A stretch of 64,000 nucleotides of DNA from Glycine soja (taxonomy: Eukaryota; Streptophyta; Magnoliopsida; Fabales; Fabaceae): positions 28,484,850 through 28,548,849 of the forward strand of contig NC_041007.1 of the NCBI RefSeq assembly GCF_004193775.1, read 5' to 3'. Every line of letters starts with the position of its first letter. Positions within the stretch are counted from its first letter, which is position 1. Below, piece after piece: positions 12,044-22,555 of the stretch. A program made the position numbers and the translations under genes. Below the pieces are notes generated by a model, which saw nothing but the letters and a program-made list of their open reading frames with translations, was not told where the DNA came from and did not search any database.

Positions 12044-12589
12044 ACACGGAGGCTGCACGAGTTCTGCACCAAGTCCGGGATTGAAGAGTTATTTTGTGAG
12101 TTTTGGGACTTGAGTCTTTTGTGAGCCACCTTGATGGTACCCTAACATCAAGTGTTGGACCTGAGTGTGTAGAGTTGATCTCTAGTGTGTAGAGTTGATC
12201 TCTAGTGTGTGGAGTTGATCTCTATTGTTCAGAGAGCAATCTCTGGTGTGTTTTTGATTTGATTGTAAACACGGGAGTGTGATTGAGAGGGAGTGAGCGG
12301 GGTTCTCATATCTAAGAGTGGCTCTTAGGTAGAGGTCGCACGGGTAGTGGTTAGGTGAGAAGGTTGTAAACAGTGGCTGTTAGACCTTGAACTAACACTA
12401 TTTTAGTGGATTTCCTCCCTGGCTTGGTAGCCCCCAGATGTAGGTGAGGTTGCACCGAACTGGGTTAACAATTCTCTTGTGTTATTTACTTGTTTAATCT
12501 GTTCATACTCCCAAATATAATCTGCATGTTCTGAAGCGTGATGTCGTGACATCCGGTACGACATCTGTCCCCAGTATCAGAATTTCAAT

Positions 12590-12601
12590 TGGTATCAGAG
12601 C
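12590..12601 (+). other. primer binding site, initiator tRNA-Met
   Basis: TGGTATCAGAGC lies two bases after the LTR. It is the standard plant copia primer site, complementary to tRNA-iMet. Confidence 0.95.
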
Positions 12602-12645
12602 GGGCACTCGAAATCACTGAGTGACATCTAGGGAGATAAATTCTG

Positions 12646-15600
12646 ATGAACATGGAGAAAGAAGGAGGACCAGTGAACAGACCACCAATTCTGGATGGAA
12701 CCAACTATGAATACTGGAAAGCAAGGATGGTGGCCTTCCTCAAATCACTGGATAGCAGAACCTGGAAAGCTGTCATCAAAGGCTGGGAACATCCCAAGAT
12801 GCTGGACACAGAAGGAAAGCCCACTGATGAATTGAAGCCAGAAGAAGACTGGACAAAAGAAGAAGACGAATTGGCACTTGGAAACTCCAAAGCTTTGAAT
12901 GCTCTATTCAATGGAGTTGACAAGAATATCTTCAGACTGATCAACACATGCACAGTGGCCAAGGATGCATGGGAGATCCTGAAAACCACTCATGAAGGAA
13001 CCTCCAAAGTGAAGATGTCCAGATTGCAACTATTGGCTACAAAATTCGAAAATCTGAAGATGAAGGAGGAAGAGTGTATTCATGACTTCCACATGAACAT
13101 TCTTGAAATTGCCAATGCTTGCACTGCCTTGGGAGAGAAGATGACAGATGAAAAGCTGGTGAGAAAGATCCTCAGATCCTTGCCTAAGAGATTTGACATG
13201 AAAGTCACTGCAATAGAGGAGGCCCAAGACATTTGCAACATGAGAGTAGATGAACTCATTGGTTCCCTTCAAACCTTTGAGCTAGGACTCTCGGATAGGG
13301 CTGAAAAGAAGAGCAAAAATCTGGCTTTCGTGTCCAATGATGAAGGAGAAGAAGATGAGTATGACCTGGATACTGATGAAGGTCTGACTGATGCAGTTGT
13401 GTTCCTTGGAAAACAGTTCAACAAAGTGCTGAACAGAATGGACAGGAGGCAGAAACCACATGTCCGGAACATCTCTTTCGACATCAGGAAAGGAAGTGAA
13501 TACCAGAAAAGGTCAGATGAAAAGTCCAGCCTCAGCAAAGGAGTTCAATGCCATGGATGTGAAGGCTATGGGCACATCAAAGCCGAATGTCCCACTCATC
13601 TCAAGAAGCAGAGGAAAGGACTTTCTGTATGTCGATCTGATGATACAGAGAGTGAACAAGAAAGTGATTCTGACAGAGATATGAATGCACTCACTGGGAG
13701 ATTTGAATCTGCTGAAGATTCAAGTGATACAGACAGTGAAATCACTTTTGATGAGCTTGCTACATCCTATAGAGAACTATGCATCAAAAGTGAGAAGATT
13801 CTTCAGCAAGAAGCACAACTGAAGAAGGTCATTGCAAATCTGGAGGCTGAGAAGGAGGCACATGAAGAGGAGATCTCTGAGCTTAAAGGAGAAGTCGGTT
13901 TTCTGAACTCTAAACTGGAAAACATGACCAAATCAATAAAGATGCTGAATAAAGGCTCAGATATGCTTGATGAGGTGCTACAGCTTGGGAAGAATGTTGG
14001 AAACCAGAGAGGACTTGGATTCAATCATAAGTCTGCTGGCAGAACAACCATGACAGAATTTGTTCCTGCCAAAAACAGCACTGGAGCCACGATGTCACAA
14101 CATCGGTCTCGACATCCTGGAACGCAGCAGAAAAAGAGCAAAAGAAAGAAGCGGAGGTGTCACTACTGTGGCAAGTATGGTCACATAAAGCCCTTTTGCT
14201 ATCATTTACATGGCCATCCACATCATGGAACTCAAAGCAGCAACAGCGGAAGGAAGATGGTGTGGGTTCCAAAACACAAGACTGTTAGTCTTGTTGTTCA
14301 TACTTCACTTAGAGCATCAGCTAAGGAAGATTGGTACCTAGATAGCGGCTGTTCCAGACACATGACAGGAGTTAAAGAATTCCTGGTGAACATTGAGCCC
14401 TGCTCCACTAGCTATGTGACATTTGGAGATGGCTCTAAAGGAAAGATCATTGGAATGGGAAAGCTAGTTCATGATGGACTTCCTAGTCTGAACAAAGTAC
14501 TGCTGGTGAAGGGACTGACTGCAAACCTGATCAGCATCAGTCAGTTGTGTGATGAAGGATTCAATGTAAACTTCACAAAGTCAGAATGCTTGGTGACAAA
14601 TGAGAAGAGTGATGTCCTAATGAAGGGCAGCAGGTCAAAGGACAACTGTTACCTATGGACACCTCAAGAAACCAGTTACTCCTCCACATGTCTATCCTCC
14701 AAAGAAGATGAAGTCAAAATATGGCATCAAAGATTTGGACATCTGCACCTAAGAGGTATGAAGAAAATCATTGACAAAGGTGCTGTTAGAGGCATCCCCA
14801 ATCTGAAAATAGAAGAAGGCAGAATCTGTGGTGAATGTCAGATTGGAAAGCAAGTCAAGATGTCCCACCAGAAGCTTCAACATCAGACCACTTCCAGGGT
14901 GCTGGAACTACTTCACATGGACTTGATGGGGCCTATGCAAGTTGAAAGCCTTGGAGGAAAAAGGTATGCCTATGTTGTTGTGGATGATTTCTCTAGATTT
15001 ACCTGGGTCAACTTTATCAGAGAAAAATCAGACACCTTTGAAGTATTCAAGGAGTTGAGTCTAAGACTTCAAAGAGAAAAAGACTGTGTGATCAAGAGAA
15101 TCAGGAGTGACCATGGCAGAGAGTTTGAAAACAGCAAGTTTACTGAATTCTGCACATCTGAAGGCATCACTCATGAGTTCTCTGCAGCCATTACACCACA
15201 ACAGAATGGCATAGTTGAAAGGAAAAACAGGACTTTGCAAGAGGCTGCTAGGGTCATGCTTCATGCCAAAGAACTTCCCTATAATCTCTGGACTGAAGCC
15301 ATGAACACAGCATGCTACATCCACAACAGAGTCACACTTAGAAGAGGGACTCCAACCACACTGTATGAAATCTGGAAAGGGAGGAAGCCAACTGTCAAGC
15401 ACTTCCACATCTTTGGAAGTCCATGTTACATTTTGGCAGATAGAGAGCAAAGGAGAAAGATGGATCCCAAGAGTGATGCAGGAATATTCCTGGGATACTC
15501 TACAAACAGCAGAGCATATAGAGTATTCAATTCCAGAACCAGAACTGTGATGGAATCCATCAATGTGGTTGTTGATGATCTAACTCCAGCAAGAAAGAAT

Positions 15601-17378
15601 GATGTCGAAGAAGATGTCAGAACATCGGGAGACAATGTAGCAGATGCAGCTAAAAGTGGAGAAAATGCAGAAAACTCTGATTCTGCTACAGATGAATCAA
15701 ACATCAACCAACCTGACAAGAGACCCTCCATTAGAATCCAGAAGATGCACCCAAAGGAGCTGATTATAGGAGATCCAAACAGAGGAGTCACTACAAGATC
15801 AAGGGAGATTGAGATTGTCTCCAACTCATGTTTTGTCTCCAAAATTGAGCCCAAGAATGTGAAAGAGGCACTGACTGATGAGTTCTGGATCAATGCTATG
15901 CAAGAAGAATTGGAGCAATTCAAAAGGAATGAAGTCTGGGAGCTAGTTCCGAGACCCGAGGGAACTAATGTGATTGGCACCAAGTGGATCTTCAAGAACA
16001 AACCAATGAAGAAGGTGTTATAACCAGAAACAAGGCCAGACTTGTTGCTCAAGGCTACACTCAGATTGAAGGTGTAGACTTTGATGAAACTTTCGCTCCT
16101 GTTGCTAGACTTGAATCCATCAGATTGTTACTTGGTGTAGCTTGCATCCTCAAATTCAAGCTGTACCAGATGGATGTGAAGAGCGCGTTTCTGAATGGAT
16201 ACCTGAATGAAGAAGCCTACGTGGAGCAGCCAAAGGGATTTGTAGATCCAACTCATCCAGATCATGTATACAGGCTCAAGAAGGCTCTCTATGGATTGAA
16301 GCAAGCTCCAAGAGCTTGGTATGAAAGGCTAACAGAGTTCCTTACTCAGCAAGGGTATAGGAAGGGAGGAATTGACAAGACTCTCTTTGTCAAGCAAGAT
16401 GCTGAAAACTTGATGATAGCACAGATATATGTTGATGACATTGTGTTTGGAGGGATGTCGAATGAGATGCTTCGACATTTTGTTCAACAGATGCAATCTG
16501 AATTTGAGATGAGTCTTGTTGGAGAGCTGACTTATTTTCTGGGACTTCAAGTGAAGCAGATGGAAGACTCCATATTTCTCTCACAAAGCAAGTATGCAAA
16601 GAACATTGTCAAGAAGTTTGGGATGGAGAATGCCAGCCATAAAAGAACACCTGCACCTACTCACTTGAAGCTGTCAAAAGATGAAGCTGGCACCAGTGTT
16701 GATCAAAGTCTGTACAGAAGCATGATTGGGAGCTTACTATATTTAACAGCTAGCAGACCCGACATCACCTATGCAGTAGGTGTTTGTGCAAGATATCAAG
16801 CCAATCCTAAGATAAGTCACTTGACTCAAGTAAAGAGAATTCTGAAATATGTAAATGGCACCAGTGACTATGGGATTATGTACTGTCATTGTTCAGATTC
16901 AATGCTGGTTGGGTATTGTGATGCTGATTGGGCTGGAAGTGCAGATGACAGAAAAAGCACTTCTGGTGGATGCTTCTATCTGGGCGACAATCTTATTTCA
17001 TGGTTCAGCAAGAAGCAGAACTGTGTGTCCCTATCTACTGCAGAAGCCGAGTATATTGCAGCAGGAAGCAGTTGTTCACAACTAGTTTGGATGAAGTAGA
17101 TGCTCAAGGAGTACAATGTCGAACAAGATGTCATGACATTATACTGTGACAACTTGAGTGCTATTAATATTTCTAAAAATCCTGTGCAACACAGCAGAAC
17201 CAAGCACATTGACATTAGACATCACTATATCAGAGAGCTTGTTGATGATAAAGTTATCACACTGGAGCATGTTGACACTGAGGAACAAATAGCAGATATT
17301 TTCACAAAGGCATTGGATGCAAATCAGTTTGAAAAACTGAGGGGCAAGCTGGGCATTTGTCTGCTAGAGGAATTATAG
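12646..17378 (+). pseudogene. SIRE1-like gag-pol polyprotein, copy 1
   Basis: The ATG at 12646 opens a Gag with the copia UBN2-type core (YEYWKARM near residue 25). Two zinc knuckles follow: [14 protein letters not shown] at about residue 300 and [14 protein letters not shown] at about 505. Then come protease ([13 protein letters not shown]), integrase with an HHCC finger (WHQRFGHLH...CGEC) and DDE residues in [16 protein letters not shown] and GIVERKNR. Reverse transcriptase ([10 protein letters not shown]) and RNase H ([20 protein letters not shown]) complete it. Copy 2 has four A residues at the place of 16000-16002 and copy 1 has three, so the frame is lost just before RT. A TAG at 17097-17099 interrupts the end of pol. 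The final TAG at 17376-17378 is the suppressible pol-env stop. The product would form the particle and carry out reverse transcription and integration. Confidence 0.93.
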
Positions 17379-17384
17379 CAGCTA
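17376..17384 (+). promoter_or_regulatory. stop-codon readthrough signal between pol and env
   Basis: The stop reads TAG-CAG-CTA. SIRE1 is reported to express its env-like protein by suppressing an amber codon in the context TAG-CAR-YYA, and this matches exactly. The reading stays open after the stop and reaches the env ATG at 17583 in the same frame. Confidence 0.85.
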
Positions 17385-19369
17385 CTGCTATCTGAACGTG
17401 CTCAAACGTCTCACTTAACATTAATAGCACGTTCACTACAAAGCCAAAACAAATTCGACCATTGCTTCACATGCCCCTCTACATTCCTCATTCAAACTTA
17501 TATTTTCGTGGTAATCTCGTTTTCAGCATTCCCTAACAGCTCTCTGAGATTTACGAAATCATTCCAAACGCTCTGCTTCTCCATGGCTACCTCACCAAAA
17601 GAAACTTCAGCTCCTGGTTCACCCTCTGCACCATCAAACCAGGAACGACCTGAATTCAATATCCAACCCATACAGATGATTCCTGGTCAAGCCCCTGTTC
17701 CTGAAAAACTGGTTCCCAAACGACAACAGGGAGTGAAGATTTCTGAAAACCCTAGCATTGCAACAAGTCCTAGGGAAGTAGACCCGGAGATGGATAAGAA
17801 GATCCGCAGTATTGTGAGTAGCATTTTGAAAGACGCCTCTGTTCCTGATGTTGATAAAGATGTTCCAACATCTTCCGCTCCAAATGCTGAAGCCCTCCCT
17901 TCACCCAGTGAAGAGGAATCAACAGAAGAAGAGGATCAAGCCTCAGAGGAGACCCCTGCACCACGGGCACCAGAACCTGCTCCAGGTGACCTCATTGACC
18001 TTGAAGAAGTAGAATCTGATGAGGAACCCATTGCCAACAGGTTGGCACCTAGCATTGCAGAAAGGTTACAAAGCAGAAAAGGGAAAACCCCCGTTAAGAG
18101 GTCTGGACGAATCAAAACTATGGCACAGAAAAAGAGCACTCCAATCACTCCTACCACATCCAGATGGAGCAAAGTTGCAGTCCCCTCCAAGAAGAGGAAA
18201 GAAATTTCCTCATCTGATGATGATGTCGAACTAGATGTCTCGACATCAAAGAGGGCCAAGAAATCTGGGAGAAGGTGCCTGGTAATGTCCCTGATGCACC
18301 ATTGGACAACATCTCATTCCACTCCATTGGCAATGCTGAAAGGTGGAAATTCGTGTATCAACGTAGACTTGCCTTGGAAAGAGAACTGGGAAGAGCTGCC
18401 TTGGATTGCAAGGAGATCATGGACCTCATCACGGCTGCTGGACTGCTGAAGACTGTCACCAAGTTGGGAGATTGCTATGAAAGTCTAGTAAGGGAATTCA
18501 TTGTCAACATTCCCTCTGACATAACAAACAGAAAGAGTGATGAGTATCAAAAGGTATTTGTCAGAGGAAAGTGTGTTAGATTCTCCCCTGCTGTAATCAA
18601 CAAATACCTGGGCAGACCAACAGATGGAGTGGTGGATATTACTGTCTCTGAGCATCAAATTGCCAAGGAAATCACTGGCCAAACAAGTCCAGCATTGGCC
18701 AAAGAAAGGGAAGCTGTCTGCAGGGAAGCTAAGCGTGAAATATGCAATTCTGCACAGGATTGGAGCTGCAAACTGGGTACCCACCAATCATACTTCCACT
18801 ATTGCCACAGGTTTGGGTAAATTTCTGTATGCTGTTGGAAACAAGTCCAAATTTAATTTTGGAAACTACATTTTGATCAAACTGTTAAGCATTCAGAATC
18901 GTTTGCTGTCAAATTACCCATTGCCTTCCCTACTGTATTGTGTGGCATTATGTTGAGTCAACATCCAAATATTTTAAACAACATTGACTCTGTGATGAAG
19001 AGAGAATCTCCTCTATCCCTGCATTACAAACTTTTTTGAGGGGACACATGTCCCAGACATTGTCTCGACATCAGGAAAGCTGCTGCTTCAGGTGCTGTGT
19101 CCAAGGATGCTCTGATTGCTGAACTCAAGGACACATGCAAGGTGCTGGAAGCAACCATCAAAGCCACCACAGAGAAGAAGATGGAGCTGGAACGGCTGAT
19201 CAAAAGGCTCTCAGAAAGTGGCATTGATGATGGAGAAGCAGCTGAGCAAGAAGATGAAGCAGCTGAGGAAGAGGTAGAAGCAGCCGAGGAAGAAGAAGAA
19301 GCTACTGAGGAAGAGGAAGATGCAGCAGAGGATACTGAATCAGATGATGATTCTGAAGCCACCCCATGA
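17379..19369 (+). pseudogene. env-like ORF of SIRE1-like copy 1
   Basis: This is the readthrough extension of pol. A possible internal start at 17583 gives MATSPKETSAPGSPS, followed by a Pro/Ser/Glu-rich segment and a Lys/Arg patch. Near 18256-18281 the frame shifts; downstream codons continue with VPDAPLDNISFHS, a helical middle part, a predicted coiled coil (MELERLIKRLSES) and a tail made almost wholly of Glu, Asp and Ala. Against copy 2 there are extra one-base shifts near 18677, 18876, 19037 and 19075, which split the second half. I see no convincing signal peptide or membrane segment in view, and the envelope role is only the family's proposed one. Confidence 0.85.
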
Positions 19370-19907
19370 CCATCAGACCTTTACTTTGCCTTTTACTAGC
19401 TATAAGGGCATGTCCCTTTGAACAATAGATTGTTATTGGTCTGTAATATTTGCACATTAATTTCATGCATTCTACTTTGCCAAATTTATGTCTAAAAAGG
19501 GGGGAGTAGTAGTATGTATGTATTATGCATGATTTTGAAGTAGGATACGATGTATGCATGCATGATTGATACGATGTATGGCAGTAGGATACGATGTATG
19601 CATGATTCATGATTTTGAGGGGGAGTTGTATGTATATGACTTTGAGGGGGAGACTGCTGCTGATGATGACTGGTGTAAGCTACTAGCTGATAGAAGATGC
19701 TGCAGTAAGAGCATGGAGACAGGGGGAGCAGAATGGTGATGTCACATGAGATGTCTTGACATCCTGAAAAGACTAGTAGCTGATAGAAGATGCTGCAGTG
19801 AAAGAGCATTGAGACAGGGGGAGCAGAAAGCTGATGTCACGTGAGATGTCTTGACATCCTGGAGAAGACTTGTAGATTTTGCAACTTGCAGAATTTCCGC
19901 TGTGCTT
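19370..19907 (+). other. non-coding region with multiple polypurine tracts, copy 1
   Basis: Purine runs of the form GAGGGGGAG or CAGGGGGAGCAG occur near 19495, 19617, 19643, 19722 and 19816. Multiple polypurine tracts after env are a known Sirevirus trait. A segment of about 95 bp is repeated in tandem (about 19669-19860), each unit ending with a GATGTC motif. The final tract and LTR expected here are missing, because the sequence jumps to integrase at 19908. Confidence 0.75.
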
Positions 19908-22370
19908 GGTATGCCTATGTTGTTGTGGATGATTTCTCTAGATTTACCTGGGTCAACTTTATCAGAGAAAAATCAGACACCTTTGAAGTATTCAAGGAGT
20001 TGAGTCTAAGACTTCAAAGAGAAAAAGACTGTGTGATCAAGAGAATCAGGATGACCAGTGGCAGAGAGTTTGAAAACAGCAAGTTTTACTGAATTTGCAC
20101 ATCTGAAGGCATCACTCATGAAGTTCTCTGCAGCCATTACACCACAACAGAATGGCATAGTTGAAAGGAAAAAACAGGACTTTGCAGAGGCTGCTAGGGT
20201 CATGCTTCATGCCAAAGAATTCCCTATAATCTCTGGACTGAAGCCATGAACAACAGCATGCTACATCCACAACAGAGTCACACTTAGAAGAGGAACTCCA
20301 ACCACAGACTGTATGAAATCTGGAAAGGAGGAAGCCAACTGTCAAGCACTTCCACATCTTTGGAAGTCCATGTTACATTTTGGCAGATAGAGAGCAAAGG
20401 AGAAAGATGGATCCCAAGAAGTGAATGCAGGAATATTCCTGGGATACTCTACAAACAGCAGAGCATATAGAGTATTCAATTCCAGAACCAGAACTGTGAT
20501 GGAATCCATCAATGTGGTTGTTGATGATCTAACTCCAGCAAGAAAGAATGATGTCGAAGAAGATGTCAGAACATCGGGAGACAATGTAGCAGATGCAGCT
20601 AAAAGTGGAGAAAATGCAGAAAACTCTGATTCTGCTACAGATGAATCAAACATCAACCAACCTGACAAGAGACCTCCATTAGAATCCAGAAGATGCACCC
20701 AAAGGAGCTGATTATAGGAGATCCAAACAGAGGAGTCACTACAAGATTCAAGGGAGATTGAGATTGTCTCCAACTCATGTTTTTGTCTCCAAAATTGAGC
20801 CCAAGAATGGAAAGAGGCACTGACTGATGAGTTCTGGATCAATGCTATGCAAGAAGAATTGGAGCAATTCAAAAGGAATGAAAGTCTGGGAGGCTAGTTC
20901 CGAGACCCGAGGAGCAATGTGATTGGCACCAAGTGGATCTTCAGAAAAAACCAATGAAGAAGGTGTTATAACCAGAAACAAGGCCAGACTTGTTGCTCAA
21001 GGCTACACTCAGATGAAGGTGTAGACTTTGATGAACTTTCGCTCCTGTTGCTAGACTTGAATCCATCAGATTGTTACTTGGTGTAGCTTGCATCCTCAAA
21101 TTCAAGCTGTACCAGATGGATGTTGAAGAGCGCGTTTCTGAATGATACCTGAATGAAGAAGCCTACGTGGAGCAGCCAAAGGGATTTGTAGATCCAACTC
21201 ATCCAGATCATGTATACAGGCTCAAGAAGGCTCTCTATGGATTGAAGCAAGCTCCAAGAGCTTGGTATGAAAGGCTAACAAGAGTTCCTTACTCAGCAAG
21301 GGTATAGGAAGGGAGGAATTGACAAGACTCTCTTTGTCAAGCAAGATGGCTGAAACTTGATGGATAGCACAGATATATGTTAGTGACATTGTGTTTGGAG
21401 GGGATGTCGAATGAGATGCTTCGACAGTTTGTTCAAAGATGCAATCTGAATTTGAGATGAGTCTTGTTGGAGAGCTGACTATTTTCTGGGACTTCAAGTT
21501 GAAGCAGATGGAAGACTCCATATTTCTCTTCTCACAAAGCAAGTATTGCAAAGAACATTGTCAAGAAGTTTGGGATGGAGAATGCCAGCCATAAAAGAAC
21601 ACCTGCACCTACTCACTTGAAGCGTGCAAAAGATGAAGCTGGCACCAGTGTTGATCAAAGTCTGTACAGAAGCATATTGGGAGCTTACTATATTAACGCT
21701 AGCAGCCCGACATCACCTATGCAGTAGGTGTTTGTGCAAGATATCAAGCCAATCCTAAGATAAGTCACTTGACTCAAGTAAAGAGAATTCCTGAAATATG
21801 TAAATGGCACCAGTGACTATGGGATTATGTACTGTCATTGTTCAGATTCAATGCTGGTTGGGTATTGTGATGCTGATTGGCTGGAATGCAGATGACAGAA
21901 AAAGCACTTCTGGTGGATGCTTCTATCTGGGCGACAATCTTATTTCATGGTTCAGCAAGAAGCAGAACGTGTTGTGTCCCTATCTACTGCAGAAGCCGAG
22001 TATATTGCAGCAGGAAGCAGTTGTTCACAACTAAGTTTGGATGAAGTAGATGCTCAAGGAGTTACAATGTCGAACAAGATGTCATGACATTATACTGTGT
22101 GACAACTGAGTGCTATTAATATTTCTAAAAATCCTGTGCAACACAGCAGAACCAAGCACATTGAATTAGACATCACTATATCAGAGAAGCTTGTTGATGA
22201 TAAAGTTATCACACTGGAGCATGTTGACACTGAGGAACAAATAGCAGATATTTTCACAAAGGCATTGGATGCAAATCAGTTTGAAAAACTGAGGGGCAAG
22301 CTGGGCATTTGTCTGCTAGAGGATATTATAGCAGCTACTGCATATCGGTTGAACATGTGCTCAAACGTTC
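19908..22370 (+). pseudogene. partial third SIRE1-like internal region, integrase to env start
   Basis: The sequence restarts at the integrase position equivalent to 14963 ([14 protein letters not shown]) and runs through RT and RNase H to about 17410. The same TAG is present in RNase H (22047-22049). Against copies 1 and 2 it has dozens of one- or two-base insertions and deletions and few clear substitutions, roughly one indel per 30-60 bases. That pattern resembles raw long-read error more than natural decay. All reading frames are short as a result. Confidence 0.9.
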
Positions 22371-22496
22371 TGGTTAACAATTCTCTTGTGTTATTTACTT
22401 GTTTAATCTGTTCATACTCCCAAATATAATCTGCATGTTCTGAAGCGTGATGTCGTGACATCCGGTACGACATCTGTCCCCAGTATCAGAATTTCA
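22371..22496 (+). repeat. LTR remnant in the middle of the composite
   Basis: The last 126 bp of the SIRE1-like LTR (equivalent to about 12465-12587) are joined directly to the env-start sequence. The preceding 1.07 kb of LTR is missing. It includes the minus-strand tripartite motif. Confidence 0.9.
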
Positions 22497-22498
22497 AT

Positions 22499-22510
22499 TG
22501 GTATCAGAGC
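22499..22510 (+). other. second primer binding site, initiator tRNA-Met
   Basis: TGGTATCAGAGC directly follows the LTR remnant, as at 12590. Confidence 0.92.
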
Positions 22511-22555
22511 GGGCACTCGAAATCACTGAGTGACATCTAGGGAGATAAATTCTGG

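Larger units (their letters stand above)
11387..12587 (+). repeat. 5' LTR of SIRE1-like composite
   Basis: The LTR begins TGTTAGTGCTTAGC and ends CAGAATTTCA, 1201 bp. It contains a 77-bp triplicate (11563-11775), a TATA box at 12037 and a CTCTAGTGTGTAGAGTTGAT short repeat near 12170-12230. It differs from the 3' LTR at about five sites seen by eye. Confidence 0.95.
11580..19858. repeat. dispersed 26-27 bp tripartite motif, 15 sites in copy 1
   Basis: The pattern is GATGTC, six bases, GATGTC, two (sometimes three) bases, GACATC. Plus-strand sites start at 11580, 11657, 11734 (LTR), 13459, 14091, 14859, 15601, 16454, 17115, 17847, 18222, 19047, 19738 and 19833. A perfect minus-strand copy occupies 12540-12565 at the U5 end. 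Matches at 18222, 19738, 19833 and 12540 fit all 18 fixed bases with 2-base spacing, and 11734 fits them with 3-base spacing. Sites at 13459, 14091 and 14859 are degenerate in the middle block. Copy 2 repeats the internal sites about 9908 bases downstream. Sites lie in gag, protease, integrase, RT, RNase H, env and non-coding sequence. The function is unknown. Confidence 0.8.

Noticed and set aside
15426..16052. Long antisense reading frames inside SIRE1 pol and env (for example 15426-16052 and 15061-15450 minus)
   Set aside because: They mirror conserved sense codons of RT, integrase and env and repeat exactly in copy 2. They have no domain of their own.
17097..17099. Sequencing error as the cause of the internal pol stop
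   Set aside because: The same TAG is present in all three SIRE1 segments (17097, 22047 and 27006).
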